Positions 46,101 through 61,100 are shown, numbered from the stretch's first letter. The stretch: 64,000 bases of DNA from Prunella strophiata (GCA_036583965.1 JAZBQD010000027.1:9463187-9527186), one strand, 5' to 3'. The notes: generated by a model not told the origin, from the letters alone. Numbers and translations are program-made.

Positions 46101-49100
46101 ATCACAGGACTAGAGATCACTTTTTCCTTTTTTTCTTTTTTTTAAGTCAAGACCAAACTAGTGGAATATATATTATTTTTGCAATTTATTTTTTATGTGT
46201 AGGAGTTGTTTTAAACTGAATTGTGTTCAGTGACTTTTCTGCATTGATGTTTGTTAATACTTTCTCAATCAGTGAAAGTGCTGAAAATGTTAAACCAGTG
46301 AAATGAAAACCATTGCAGACAATGTAAACTTTACAAACTGTAATGCAGGTGTTGTACACATGCTGAAAAGTGCTGAGTGAACATGTCTTTGTCATGTCCT
46401 AGTTACAGACAAATAAATGTGGAGTTTGATCATATTGTTCTGGTCTTGATGTACAAGGGTTTGGAAATAATCCAGCTGCAGGGAGGGGCAGAGGTATGAG
46501 CTGTCCCTCAGCCCTGGCAGGTTGTCTTTAGGGGAAGTACCTATAACTGGAATGCACCTCCCTTCCCAGTTTGTACTCCTGGTCTTGTAGGACCCAGGCA
46601 ATGGTGTTGAGGGAAGAATTAGTCCAGTACTGGTTAGGAGAATGGTCTCTTATTTCTGAATGTCCTCTGCTTTGTTGACTTTCAGTTCTCCTTCCTCTTT
46701 GCAAATGACATGCCTTCTACTTGCTTATCCTTCATCTGGAATGCAGATCTGTACTTCCCTCTACTTGATTTGTAGTCTCTCTTGCCTTGACACAAATATT
46801 TGATAAATAGTCTGGTTGCATTTGAGGCTCTTTTCCAAAGGAAATGTGTTTTTCTCCACTCCAAACAGAATATATTTAAATGTAAATGTGCTATAGTAGC
46901 AATAATAATCCTGGTAAAATACTGGTTTATAAAATACCTTTAGTGGGAAATACCCGTGCCATTTTGTTTTTTTAAGGTGCTGGAGAACTACTTACTTAAC
47001 TTCTGCTTAGCTCCATCCACATTTCTGAAAGACAGGTAGGCAGGATGTATGTAGCATACAGTGGGGATAACCCAGTAATTACATATTTGCAATTCTTTCC
47101 TGATGATGGAGAACATTATCCTAGTGTGTGCTGCTGTGCAGTGGAAGTGACTTTGTTCCTTAAGGCTTTGGGCAGACTGCACAGATGGGCTCTTCATTGC
47201 CCTTTCACTCATTCTGTCATGAGGGTTTGGGCACAAGAGTGGCACCTTAAAGGCATCCATGACAAGGTGCTGTGCTGTGTAAGCTTCTGGGCAGAACAGA
47301 GCCTTATCTTGACTTACTTGCAAAACACATGTAGATCAAAGTGCAGTACAAAATAGATGTTTGATTTTGTTCCTTAAAGAGCTAAAAAGACCTTTGGAGT
47401 TGATTAAAATAGTAGAATACCTTCTCCAGATTTGAAATACCTTATTCAATAAAATGCTGAAGTGATTTGAAAGTTCAGAGCAATGTACACATTTAAAGCC
47501 TAATACTATTTAAGTGTGTTTCTTTGGTTTGTATCAGTAGTATCAATAGATGCACTTGTTTAAGAGATGTGTACAGTCCCTGAAACCCTACTCCCTGCAG
47601 CAGGGTAGAGCAGTAAACAGGTTTTAATATTTCAGGTAAATACCATAGTTCTCTAGCATAAACAGTACTAAAGACTGTTAAAGGGGCACTGGAGAGGAAG
47701 TGGAATCTTCACAGGCATAAGGGAGAGGCATAAGGGGATGACAGCATTGCCAGTGGCTGCACAGTATGAAACACCCAGGAATAATTTGTGGTGGGCATAA
47801 TATCTAGAAAGTCTGTGTTCTCCTATTTTGTGCCTACGAGAAGTTGAGCCTTTTAGATTTTATATGTTTTAAATGGCTTTATCTTGGTATTCTTGCTGCT
47901 TTGAGGAGTGAACTCATGAAAACCCCTTGGAAGGGCTCATTTTTGATGTATCACACTTGCTGGCTGAGGTCCAGAGACTTATCATCTTACACAGGCTTCT
48001 GTACAGGTTCCCCAGATGCTGCCTTTTCCAAAATGTGCTTTGGACTTTTGAGTTAAGTACAACTTGCTTCCAAAGACGAGTTTGCTGGCTTTTTTGTGGT
48101 AACCTTGCTTGCAGAAACTTGGATCAACAGAAGCTTGAAGGGCAGGTATCATTCAATCAATAGCATTTCTAAAGGTGGTATTTTTGTCAGTGGTGTTTTC
48201 TTGATGGATGAAGAATCTTTCCTACAGTCCTAGAAGTCACTTTTCTCTGTTACTTGTTTGTTACTCTTGTATGCTCTTGTATCTTTAATTGCTGTCATAA
48301 AGGAAAAAAATGATCTCCTTACCCCCTGCACTCGAGATCTCAGTATGTGTTCACAAGACTAGACTGCAAAGGCTTTTTTCAGTATGTGGTTTCGTGGGAG
48401 TATGTGTTTGTCCAGAAGTTTTGAAGGAGGTAAGACTGGGTCAGCATGACCTTGGAGAAGTGGAAAGTAAGTATGTGAAGGGACAGGTTGTTTGTGAAGC
48501 AGAGCTGTGTGAGATATCAGTTGAAGGACTGTCAGTAGAGAAAAGGGGATTAGGACATAGCTGTATGGACCTTTCTTAACTTACTTTCAGTTCATTTAAG
48601 TTTGTCATCTGGTTTGTATAAATGGTCAGGTATGTAACCATTGGTATGATTTTTTCCCCACCCCTAGCCTGTTACTCTGGAAGAACTTCTGTATGGCCAA
48701 GCTTCTGGCATGTTTTCATCTTGGAATATAGATTTATGTAGCAGTGTTCTGTCTAGAATGCAAAGCAGTTTTGATGACTCTGCAAGATAGATTCATTTGC
48801 TTTAAACTTGAAAAATAAGGTGTTAATCTCTCAGTAATAGCTGCTTTTCACTAAAACATTTAATATCTGTATCTGGGAAGATTTTAGTTTAGTACATGAT
48901 TAACATTTTAATCCATCATTTCATGTTCTAAAATGGACTCATATTTCTGTAATTCTAGAAAACCTGTTATGAGTGATGCTCTGCATTTTTAGATACTCGA
49001 TTTTTTTCCGCAGCCAGATACCATTTAAACTATGTATTTTGCAGTATTTTTAATTAATAGGGCTGTCCTTTATATTTATGCAGTCATTTTGGAGGGTTGA

Positions 49101-52100
49101 CTGTGGGATATAATGGGAAAAAACAAGTGGTGATGGCAATCCTGGGATGTAGTTCTGGTTCCTAATAGCTCAGGTGTGTGAGCTGTACCAGTTGTAATGT
49201 GCCATCCTGGGACATCTGCGTTCGTCCTCTCCAGAGGGAGCTGGGTTTCAGTTGTGAGACTTGGTGAAGGTGTGTCTAGACAATTGTATTCATGGAAGTG
49301 AAAGCAAAAGGAAAGTAAGGGGTTTTTTTGTAGATACTTTATGTAGGTAAACTGAAAATGAATTATCTGAACTTGTGAAGATGTGGTTCACCAGTTGTTA
49401 CAAGAACTGAACGAGTTATGTTGCACTTGTGTCTTTTACAGTGAGGCCTAATAATGCATGCAGAGTTGAAGCAGAATTTATAATTATGTTATAAATGGAA
49501 TTTGCTGGCACAGATTGCCCAGAGAAGTTGTGGATGCCCCATCACTGGAAGTGAGCCACCTGGTCAAGTGGAAGGTGTCTCTGCCTGTGGCAGGGGGGCT
49601 GTAACTAGATGCTCTTTAGGTCTGTGTGCCCAAATATGATTATTTTCATAAGATGTTTATGTAAGACCAAGCCATGTTCTGTTTTGGTTTTTTCAGGATA
49701 GTGAAAATTCACGTGAGGCTTTTTGATATCCTTAAGGAAATCAGTAGCATACTTTTGACTCTTCCAGAGTTGGCCCCAAGGCTGTGGCTCCCTATTTCTG
49801 TGAATGTATTGGGTGAGTTGGAGGTTATTAGAAAGAGATATTTTAGTGAATATATATTGTAGTAATTCCTCATCATAAAGTAGCATACACCTATTCACTG
49901 ACACTACTCCAAAAAGTAGCTAAGTGGAAAGTGGTCTGTTTTGAATGTTTGGACATATCTGCTTGATTAAATAACTTTAAAAGAGCTTCACAGAAAGAAA
50001 ACTGATGAGGGAAGTAAATTCTGTTCTGCCTTCTGCATCCATCAAATTGTTCACTAATGCTTCTGAATGCTTTTGCAACCCAGCTGACATCTGATCTTTA
50101 GGAATATTACTGAAATCCCCATTGACTTGGCTGGTTAGAAAAACAAATCTTTACTTCTTTAAAGTAAACATGTTTTATTTAGAGTAATAGATAGAAATGC
50201 AGTGAACTAAAATTGTGGCAGGAACAGACAGGTGTTGTCCTTATGACCTTTTACAGCTGCTATTAACTGGATTGATAAATGTGTAATGAAGGGTAAAAGT
50301 TTACTTTTATGCTGGTTTCCTACCAAAGGCTCTACATCTTTGTGATTTGCTGTTGCAGGAAAGGAGAAACTGAATTAGAGGCTGCTGTTGAAAGGATTCT
50401 TGGTAGACAAGCAGTGCTGAAGGGAGCTGAGGATGTTTGCAGGGTACTGTGAAGCAGTAAGAAGCACCCAGTAAAATGTGTCCATTTCAGAAATGTGCAC
50501 TGCAGTACATAATGTGGATGAAGGCTGGAAGCCCTAGTTCCAGGTATTCCCAGAGAGGGGCTGGAACAGCACGTCGTGGCACAGCAGGCAGCCTGAACTC
50601 AGGGGAGACTGCTTCCCCTTGGGTTTTTACTGCCTTGTAGGCCAAGGCAGGAGATGGAAGAGGAAGTAAAAAATGCACCAGTGCTAAGGCTCATCTGTTC
50701 TGGTTTTTAGGACTTCTGAAGTATCTTGGTCCATTTCAAGTGAAAAGTTTTCATAGCTCAGTGGCTCTGATTATATGTAGCTCATCTCTCTAGGCTCGTG
50801 CTCTGGTCAATGTAGGTTTTTACATATTGAACACCTCCTTGGGTCCCACTGCCAGGTATATCTGAAAAGCTCAGCTTGAGACTCAAAGCTTTAGAAACTC
50901 TGATCCAGTCTGTGTTAGGAGCAGAAATGAAAATAAGCAGAAGGCTGAAAACAACCATTCAACTGTGGTGCAGCAAGAACTTTATGGAAGGAGTACTGGA
51001 GAATGGGGGTGACAATGGGGGTTTGTCTCTGACTGCACATTTCTTACTGTGGTCTGTGTCTCTTTAAATTGAATGTGCTTGTATGTTCCTTCTGTTTTCA
51101 TGTCAGTTTTTAATATTTGTTTAGACAAAGACACTATAAAATCTGGTATATAAAAGAACACCTGACAATTTTGTTTGACTCAGTGATAAATACCACTTTT
51201 ACTTGCATGTAAAATGGCACAGTGGCATTTAGTTCTGAAACTTAACAAGGCACTTAACAAGGGAGAAATACTTTTGGAACAACAAAAATTTAAGGAAATA
51301 GGTTGCTATGAAGTAGCAGTTAAGACATTTTTAATGTTACATGCAAAAAGTGATAACATAAATTATTAACAGTTCTAATGACCCGTTTAAAAATAAGTGG
51401 AACCCAGGTGCTAATACAGAGTTTAATTCTTTTTCATACTTAGATTACTTACCAAAGACTTATCCATTTTGATGGGTGAAATAATATTTTGGGATAGTTG
51501 ACAGGTAACCTTTTTTTTCTACACCAAAGCTCATTAATGCAGATTTCATTGTTCTGAAAGGAGGTATGCCTTTAGAGAACATTTCATTTAGTGATATTAC
51601 TATTATTTTCTCTTTTTCTGATTCGTATTACCACAAATAATTCACATTTTAATTCATTTAAAATGAAAGCGAGAATTCATTAGATTTGCATTGACAAGCA
51701 CTTTTGATTGCTTTTTTTCTGGAATTGGGAGTGTCCACTGATGATCTTTGTCCCTTGTGTTTTCCATAGTGAAGCAGAGATCAGTTTGATTGAACTGTAA
51801 ATGCAGTAATAGTAGAACTGAGTAGTTGTCAAAGGTCATTTCAGTAATAGGGGAAAAAATACCTACGTTAGATATTAGGAATGCACAGTTTTGCCACTGT
51901 ATAAATGGGCCATGCTCCCAAATCTTGAACATTTGATGCTGTCAGGTGACAACATACCTAAAGAATAGGGTAAAGGCTAATAAGGATGATTAGAGGTATT
52001 CCATGGATACTCTTAGTTTGGAAGAGGCATGACTTGGTGAGTCTGTGTATCTTGGGTAAAATCCTGAGTATCATGAAAAACTGAATAGAATGTTGTTGGG

Positions 52101-55100
52101 CACTTTGGTAGCACAAGAAAATATCCATTTGAATTGAGGCTGGCATTTTTTAATAGCTCCAAGTTGACTTCTACATAAAGCACAAATAAACTGTGCCCAC
52201 TCTCATTTGGGAGGCAAAAATGTATAAATGTGTCTGAAAACAAAGCAACTGAACTGATTTGCATAGAACTCTGACTTATTAAATGGTAATACAGACTCTG
52301 GTTTAAAAGTCTGAGAAAGTATCCTGCGAGTCCTGATGCTGTTTGTTCTTGGTCTTGCACTTTTTTTCTCACAAATTTAGAGGTTGCTGTCAGAGAGGGT
52401 AATGGAGAGACTTTGTGTCTTTCCCATTAGGGTTTTGTGATGTTGTTGTCAGTAGTGTGGTAGGTTATGGAAGTGGTCTCAGGTAGGTTGCAGATTGGTG
52501 TTGGACAGGATTCAGAGTGTGTGTGAGAAGGGGGCACATGGGCTAATCCTGGAGACTGAAGGGTTTCAGTGCTGCTATAATTTATAACACTATATCTAAC
52601 AAGATTTTTGCTTTATAAAAAAATATTGCATTTAAAGTGTGGCATCTGTTGTTCTTTTCATGCTGGGACGTGCCCAGGAAAGTGATGACTGAAGAGTTGT
52701 GTATGTCCCTACTGAATTTTGGAGTCAGGTCTAGGCGTTGTCCTAGGCTGATCTACTTACATAGTTAGGCACTGCTTAAGGAGCTGCCCTGGTCACTCAT
52801 ACTAACAGTGATGTCAGAATAGCAGCTTAGGGGACCCAAACCTCTGCAAGATCACCTATAAATTGGTGGTTGGAGTTTTAGTAAATGTTTCACTTTCACT
52901 TTGATTGTGCTGAAATATAAAGGGAAGACTCACAGCAACACAAACTGTTGATATGCTTTTCCCTTGCCTTTTCCAGAGGTACTGGGAACCTTTCTGGTAA
53001 ATGGAACCTGGGTATTGTACTTCTGTGGTGTTTTTATTTTTATTTTGTGCTCAGACCTGTTCTTATTTCAAAACTGCAGTTCTGTGGTGCTCATTTATTT
53101 AGATACCTTAAATCCAGAGAACAGTTCTCTGTGGGCTTTCTTTAGGTCCATTTTTCACATTGCTGTGAGCCATTCTCAAGGTTCATTAAATCAACTTCTT
53201 AAATTTTTTCGCTTCTATCAATAGCTTGACACAGCTTAATTGCTATACAGTTTGTTCTGAAAAGCATATTTATTCAGAAGGTAATGAATCTTGTTTAAAT
53301 ATAGTCAACTGCATTGACTTTGTCCCTGTTTTATCTTCTACTTAACGCTCAGACTGTTTGGTAGTAGATTTAGAAGGTCACATCTGAAGGAGTTCTGTAC
53401 CTGTACAGAGTTCAGCAGGATGGGAAGTCTGTTCTGTCTGCAGCAGATGTTCCATTATGTCCATTATGCACACTTTAATATAAAACCACGTTTCTATAGA
53501 TTAGAACTTCAGTTGTTTACAGTGTGTGACGTTCAACAGATTGTGGCACAGGGTGGGGTGCTCAGAAAGTTCCCAGGTCAACACTGTGTGTGGCCATGAG
53601 TACTCTGGTTTTTCCTCATCTAGTTTATATGTGTTGTGAGGCTGCATGTTCTTACTTTGTCTGCAGAAATGTGATTGTGGCTCACAGCTTAGGTGCAGAA
53701 GTGTTTCCATCTTTCCAAACTCCTCTGTACAACAGTAACATCTACTTCCAGAAAGGAAAAAAAAAAAAAAAAAAAAATAAAAATCAAGGGGTTTATTAAA
53801 GGGGTGACCCAGAGGATATAAGGTGGTGATTATTTTACTGTTCCCCAGGGTGTGTTTATTTTGAGCCTTGATCAAAATCACCTTTAAAACTTTTTCTAAA
53901 AGTAAAGAATGACATAGCATACACAGTGAAAACCAAAACTGATCAAAGAATGGGAACTGTATCCAAACAAAGAAAACAAACTGGGATAAGTCAAATATGA
54001 AAGCATAGTAAGGCACACCTAAAGGCATCCTGTGAAACAGCTGATGGCATCAAAACAGTAATAAAACTTCTCAGTTGTTTCAGGATCACTAAATTATCTC
54101 TTTACTTCTGCTTAGCTAGGATGGCTCAAGAAAAAAGAGGTCATAGCAGAATAACTCTGGTTTTGGTGCTGATAGTGGTATTTTCCATGGAGAAGTTAAT
54201 GGAATAGCATTTGTATTACTGTCATCACCCTCTTGAGAGGGGACTCTGGCTGTACTGGAACAGGTTAGGAATGACATGGGCATGTAGAGATGAGGCATTT
54301 GGAATGGCCAGGCCTACCTGCAGCCCAGAGTCTCATTATTTGAGCAGTGGGTTTTAAAATTGCTATGAAGTGTGGAATCACTTTCATCAGCTGCATGCAG
54401 TTTCTCCAGTCTTCCCTTTATTCTGATTGTTTTTGTTGCTCTTTTGTGGACTAAATCTGGGAAGTGATCATTTAAAAGTAAAAATACCCTTTTCAGGGAC
54501 TGTTTTTAAATTAAATTATTTCAGGTTTTGTTTTGATCAGAGGTCAGATCACTTTTGGCACTTGCACTATAGTTGCTCAATTTCCCTTTCTGTTCTTCTC
54601 TTTAGTCATGCTTTGCCATGTTTATGCCACTTGTATTGATGGAGCTGTGTTTGGTTTTTTACAGTGACGACAGTTCCTGTCTCACCTCTTTGATGGAAGA
54701 GGACTATGACCCAGAAGTGAACTCTTCACTGTAGAACAAGAAGCTCTTGTGGATTAATTGTGTCCCTTTAAAAGCAGCACCCAGTCTACAAAAAATAGAG
54801 TAGAAGAGATTATTTTTGGACCTGGCTTTTTTTTTGTTCATGTGACCTATGTTTCAGCATGTAAATGGTGAAAAACAGGGAGAACATTTGTGCCTGCTTC
54901 TGAGCTTTATATCAAGTAGTGCTTAGCTCTGTGGAGCATTAGCCAAGTTACGTGAAGACTAGAGTATATCCTAACATTCATTTTTTAAAATATTTTACCT
55001 TTTTTTAGCAGATGTATGTGATAAAAATGAAATTTATATTTTAAGAGCACTTGGGCAGATGCATCTTGTTTAGATCTCAGCATTTAGGGCAAACATTTTT

Positions 55101-58100
55101 ATGTAACATCTTTTTTCCAGAGTGTTTAGGTTGATGTGCTGCAGATCATGAACTGTCCAGCAGCCTTGAGTGTATCTGTTCAGTATTAACCATGATGTTG
55201 CTCTGAATGTTGTCATGCAGACTTGACAAACCTTTTTGTAATGTAAAGGCTGATTTCTGTACTACCACGACCAGAGGAAATTTAATGAGGTGAACGTGGG
55301 CGTGGCTTTTTTAAATATAGATTACCTTCTTAGGTATCTTTTTTTTGTAGTGAGAGTGCAAAGAGAGGGTAAAATGAGCAGCTGAGGGGGTGAAGGGCGC
55401 AGTTGGCACGAAGTGCGGCCTCTCGTGCTCTGCTTCGAGACGCACTATTGCCTCAAGGCTGGCCTTCCAGAATTCTGGAGAAGGAAGGAACCCAGAGGTC
55501 ACTGAAGCACACAAACTGAGGACATTGGACTGCAGAGGCCAAACTCAGGGTAAGTGATCATATGCATTTACTACTTTGTTTATACTGTGTTGACTTGTTT
55601 CTAGGTAAATTAAAGTTGAAAAATAAAGTAAAATGGTAAATTGGAGAATCTTCCACAAAAGAAAAGGTGAAATTCAGTTATTACGGAGCAATAGTGAGAT
55701 GCTCATCATTTTGAGCAGTAAAAATTGCAATGATACATTGGAAAGAACATAGGGATGCAGGAGCTGGTCTTTCAGGTCTCTGATCTGCCTTGAATGTCTC
55801 TTAACATCACCAGTTGGTCATATTTGATTTACAGCCTCTGGAATAAACATGCAGTGATCACCCCTTTGCAGACTGGGAGACAATGAACAATGAAGGATTG
55901 TACCCCCAATTCTGTCATGTCTTGATTTTTACATCTGCCTTGTATGGCTTTTCTATGCCATTGGTTCTGTTTTCTTCCCCCTCCACACCCATTCTGTCAT
56001 GAACCTCATGGGTGTGTTAATTGTAAACAGGAAGTAACTGGGACTGTTGAAGTTCTTACCTGTTTCAGTCAGAGGAACACAGTCAACAGGAGAAGAAAAA
56101 TGCTCAAGTATAATACAAAAACTTCAGCACTTTTCTCCTCCTATTTATATGGACCAAACTTTGAAAAATAAATTGTATTATTATTTCAGTTTGGATAAGA
56201 TGACAGGGAATGTTCTTTTTATTTACAGAGCCTGGCCATGAGGTTTGATGCCTCATTTTATTGAAGGGAGACACTGGACCTAAATGGCGCAGCATGACTT
56301 TGTTCCTGCCTGGCTTAACTTCTCAACACCACAGTCAACCAAGGTAACAGTAATACAGATCAGCTCCTATCACAGCTCTGGCCATGGGTAAGATCAGTGT
56401 GTTGGTTTCTCTGTGATTCTGTGTGAGACAGGTGGATTTGTGAGCCATTCAGATCAGATCCAGGCTTGTGGATGTTGCTGGCTAATCAATGCAGTTATGG
56501 ATGCTCTATTGAAAACTCCTACAGGAATGTGGGGGTTGGTGGTTTTTTCAGTTAGACAGATGTTACTGCTGGGCTGACAGGCTCCTAGAGAGTCCAAATG
56601 AGTGCTTCATTAAATGACTTTCTACTTTCTGCAGTCCCCTGCAGCCACCTTTGAGAAACATGGAGAGCATCTTCCACGGGGAGAGGGCCGCTTTGGCGTG
56701 AGCCGCAGGAGACACAACTCTTCCGATGGATTTTTCAATAATGGGCCCCTCCGAACTGCGGGAGGTGAGTGAGAAGGATCAGAATGCAGCCTGAGAGCAA
56801 ACATTTTGAAATATTCTACAGCATGAGGAATTCAGCAGAATAGAAACATTTTCCCAAACTGTACCTTTTCAAAGCATCCCATGAGGAAGTTGTGCTATTC
56901 TGTTCTCCTTTGCAATGTGCTCAGGCTTTAAGAGGTTTTCATAGTAGTTGTATGTGCATTGTGTAGCTTGATTTGTTTTCTGATATAATCACACAGTACT
57001 TAGTAAGTTCAGCTCAGCAATTACTCAGTGAGCACTGGCTGAACAACAAGAGGAACAACCTGATATTTCCAGTATTCTGCATACTGTGTTGATTTTTAAT
57101 TTGCATCCTTATCTCCTTTTGTTTAGACTGCTGGCATCAGCCGTCCCTTCTCCGCCATGATTCTGTAGATTCTGGTGTTTCTAAAGGAGCTCATGTTGGG
57201 CTTTCTGGCAGTCAGCCTGGCTGGCATGGTCCCTCCCGGGGCCATGATGGTGTGAGCCAGCGTGGAGGAGGAGGAACTGGAGTCCATCGCCACTGGAATG
57301 GCAACTTCCATTCTCGGAAAAGTTCCGCCTTTCAAGAAAAGCTGCCTGTTGATTCCAGGGAAGAGAAGAAGGAAGATAAAGAGCATTTGCAGTTTGAGGA
57401 GGAAGACTTTGTAAGTGTGTAGCTTCTCACTAGAAGTGGAAAGGTGTGAGAATGGCTTTTCAAATCTTGTTTGCATTAGCATTGATAGGTGGTGAGGATC
57501 TAGAACTGCATTCCATTCCATGTTTGAAACACAACAAATTTAACAAAATTATTCCAGCACTGATAGGATGCTGATTGGTACCCAGAGCCCTCAGGACTTG
57601 AAGACCTGTTGGATTATGGGGTTTGGGTCATATGTTTTGCCAAATGGTTATTGTGAACTGAAGGCATTGTGACATTCAAGCCAGGTCTTCAGTGAAACCC
57701 ATAAGGTGACAGAGGAAGAGTAGTTGTATTGACTTCGTGGCTTTGCTTACAAAGCTTTTTTTTGTTCCTAGAAATACATCTGTTCAGTTTATCTTCAGTC
57801 TGCCTGCTTCAGTCTTCCTGTCTCCTTCACTCTGATATGTATTGGTGTTTGTGATAACCTTCCCAAGCTTGTTCATGACATGATTAGACCTTTGCAACCA
57901 TCTGCCTTGAATCTTCTGGAACAGTATTATCAGAGAGGTTTTCCTCCCTCTCTCTGTTAATCTTGGATCAGGGCTACTTGAGCCATTTCTTCCATCAACA
58001 TCTCCAGTTCACCAACTTTCTTATTCAGGATTTTGATTCATGTGGTATTATCAGTATGATAGTCTCTTACATCCTGGCTCTATTTTTACTGGAATATCTT

Positions 58101-61100
58101 TAGTTTTTCAAACTTTATCAAACAGTACTTGGACTTAAAGCTTTCATCCTTACAATGTACCTTCCTTAGTGCTAATGCCTTAAGAGATGTGCACCTTTTC
58201 TGCTTTCTCTTTTCAATTTAATTCTATTTCTCCTGACCCCTGAAGAGTGTTATATTATCAGACCATGTGTTTTTCTTTCTGTATCTATTTCCTTCTGTCT
58301 CTAGGCTCTTCTTGACCAGTGTAATGAGGAGACTATGCTCTGTAAGATTCTGGGAACTTTGTCCCTTACCCTAATGCAGTTCCTCTGTCTTCATCTTCAG
58401 TGCTAAAGCCTTTGCTGCCTCCTGTAATGAGAGGTTCTGGTGATACTGTGCACACTTGTGTGTATCATCATCATGAGGTTTTTGCTGTCTAATTCAGCAT
58501 TTGTCTCTGGAAGGCTGTTCAGCAGCTGAAATTGTTGTGGCAGTTTGATGGCTTCTGCTCAGGAATTTACAAGTCAGAGTGAAATTCATGAATACCCACA
58601 GCTGCTTCAGGCCAAAGTCCAGAGCCTGCACTTAAATGGCCACAGGAGGTAGTTTGATTTAAGCTGCTGGGATTTTTTCAGTGAAGGGCCTGGGAAATGA
58701 TTGCATGCTCTTGTTCAGCTGCTGCTGCTTGGAGCAAGAGCCTGCATCACAGGGTGGTTAACAGCTGGAGAGTGAGGATAAAGCTTGTGTGTGGATTTCT
58801 ACTAGCTGATATCTCAAGAATACTGTAATTCAGGCTTTCTATAAGCCTGGTTTTTTGACTGTCAGAAGTCTGTCGAAATTTAGAAATATTACAATGATTG
58901 CAACTGTGCAATCTCTTGTTGTCTACCTTGGTCTAAATCTTTGTCCACCTACTTCATTCTCCTCTTCAGTGCCTTGATGAGTGCCTTCCCCAACCACATG
59001 GCTGTTTCTTCTCTAATTACTTCCCTCATTTTTAAGATGATAATACCACACACTTGCTAGCAGCAAGCTTTGGTTAGCAACTCCTGTACTGTCTCTGTCA
59101 TAGTGGTGAAACTGATGTATGCTGTGGTTAAGTGTGCAGCTGTTAGGCCTGTGTGGCTGACAGCACTTTTCCTGAAAGGTCTGCAAAGCAGGCTGTTAGT
59201 GTAAGTGTAAGCACCCCTGCTATAAAACTGACCTGTAGCTAAAAATTGAAGCCCTTAAACAGAGAACTTTCTGGAGACTGAGGGAGGAATTTATGCTATG
59301 GTGTGACATTTTTTCCCTACTTTTATAGAACACAAATACCTACTATTTCAGATGTTCACTATTAGAGAGTTATGCTGTCACCATAGTAACTGACATATGA
59401 GGAATTCATTAAAAAGAGGAAAACGATGGCTGTATTTTGAACTGAAGTTATTTGGGACAGGAGAAGAGGAATAGCTAATCAAGAACACTTTTCATTGAAT
59501 CTTGGATTTTCTTCACTCTGCTTTGAGCTTGGACATGTCTGTAGTTGTTCCACCAAGTTGAATTCTGAAACTGAATCCCATGTAAGTTTGCAGAGAACAC
59601 TGATTCTGCATGCACTCTTGTCCTAAAAAGTGGACTCTGAGGTTTGATAAAAACCTTAAATGTAGCTTTCTTTTGTCAGTAAATATATTCCTTTACATTA
59701 TGAATCTAGTATTGCTTTGGGGTATTTTTTTTAATTGGCTCATGCATAATTATTGTATTAAAATATTTGTGAAATGAGGATAGATTCTTCATATACTGAC
59801 AATGTGGATTCTGTTTTACTTTTTGAGCTGCTGATCAAATACCTAATTTTTTTATACATGTACTGGTTGGTAGAATGTACTTAATTATTGTAGAAGACTA
59901 GAGGAGTTATCCTGAACCCTCTGATAGTTCCATTGGAAATAGAGCAGAAACCAGGGAGAAGGCAAACTCGATTTTTGGATATCTTATGGCAAAGCACTCT
60001 CTTCCACTTCAGCTGCTGTTCAGAGAAGTCTACCCATACTCTGGGTTCCTGGAAACAGAATGTTAATACTGATTATTTTTTTGTTATATGTGATACAACA
60101 ATATATTCATTTATATTGTCTTTTTACAGCCATCTTTGAATCCAGAAGCTGGAAGACAGAACAACCAGAACAAACCTTTAGGGACACCTTCTGGAGTATG
60201 GGGTAGGTAAAGGTCACTGTACACAATGCTGATGATGTGATGATGGAGCAGAATGTTGTAACCAATGTTTAAATGTTGGGTTTTTCACTCAGAAATATTT
60301 TAAGTGAAGCAGACAGTTTGCTGCTTTTTGTCCTTGCTGTTTTCCTCCCACAATCTTCCTTAATCTCTTGGCCTTTTTGTCTATTTGAAACTGTGCTTGT
60401 CTTGTCATAAAAAAAACAGCCAGTGGCAGTAATGTCACTGTTCTGTGTTCACTTCCTGTCGTGCTGCAGTTACAGTTTCACACAGACATCACTTGAAGGG
60501 CATAGCAGATTGGAATGAACTAGACATTAGTTCCTGACTTGGAATCTTCATAGTGGAAATACAGCAAAGCTGTCATAGTTCTGTGGTTTCAGTTTAGTTG
60601 ATTTTTTTTAAACTCAGAACAGCCTTGCTTTTGATCCTGATGTATTCTGTGAATCTATGCCTTTAAAAAAAAAAGTGAAACAAGGTACCAGTTCTAGCAG
60701 TTAGACACAGATTTCTTAATAACTAGTTGGATTAGTTGGGTTAGATACTGTAAATAGTACAAATGCAAAAGAAACTCAAAAACACTTCTTGCCATACTGT
60801 TGGGTTTATTCTTTTTGCATGTTTGTCAGGTAGCTGTTGTTCTGCTCAAAACCTAATGACAACATTTATGGGGCTTTTATCTGTTTATATGATTAGTATT
60901 TTTTAAATTGTTATGCTCCTGGAAATGTGTTTATTTGGCCTCAGAAACACTAACTGTGCTTGTTTGTAAAAGCAGTGTGTCTTTTGAGGTATAGGTTATG
61001 TAAATATTTTTGCTGTGTAAGTGAGCTAACAAAGCCGATCCGTGGTTGCTCAAAAAAAATGCTCATACCTGTTCTGATTTCTGTAGAATGGTGCAAGGCT

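Larger units (their letters stand above)
40600..54660. other. GPBP1L1: GPBP1L1 first intron
   Basis: About 14 kb of AT-rich intron between the CpG island and the long leader exon. Apart from the CR1 fragment at 49490 and homopolymer tracts near 45140-45285 and 53758, I recognise no genes. Open frames of 60-175 codons inside it have no family resemblance. Confidence 0.6.

Noticed and set aside
53501..54028. 175-codon minus-strand open frame in GPBP1L1 intron 1
   Set aside because: Dominated by Phe runs from the poly(A) tract read in antisense, with no domain.
54666..54734. Open frame reading DDSSCLTSLMEEDYDPEV and a stop, as a possible terminal coding exon of an unknown gene
   Set aside because: No upstream exon with an ATG in this frame was found and no family is recognised. 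A strong donor at 55550 fits a leader exon of GPBP1L1 better.
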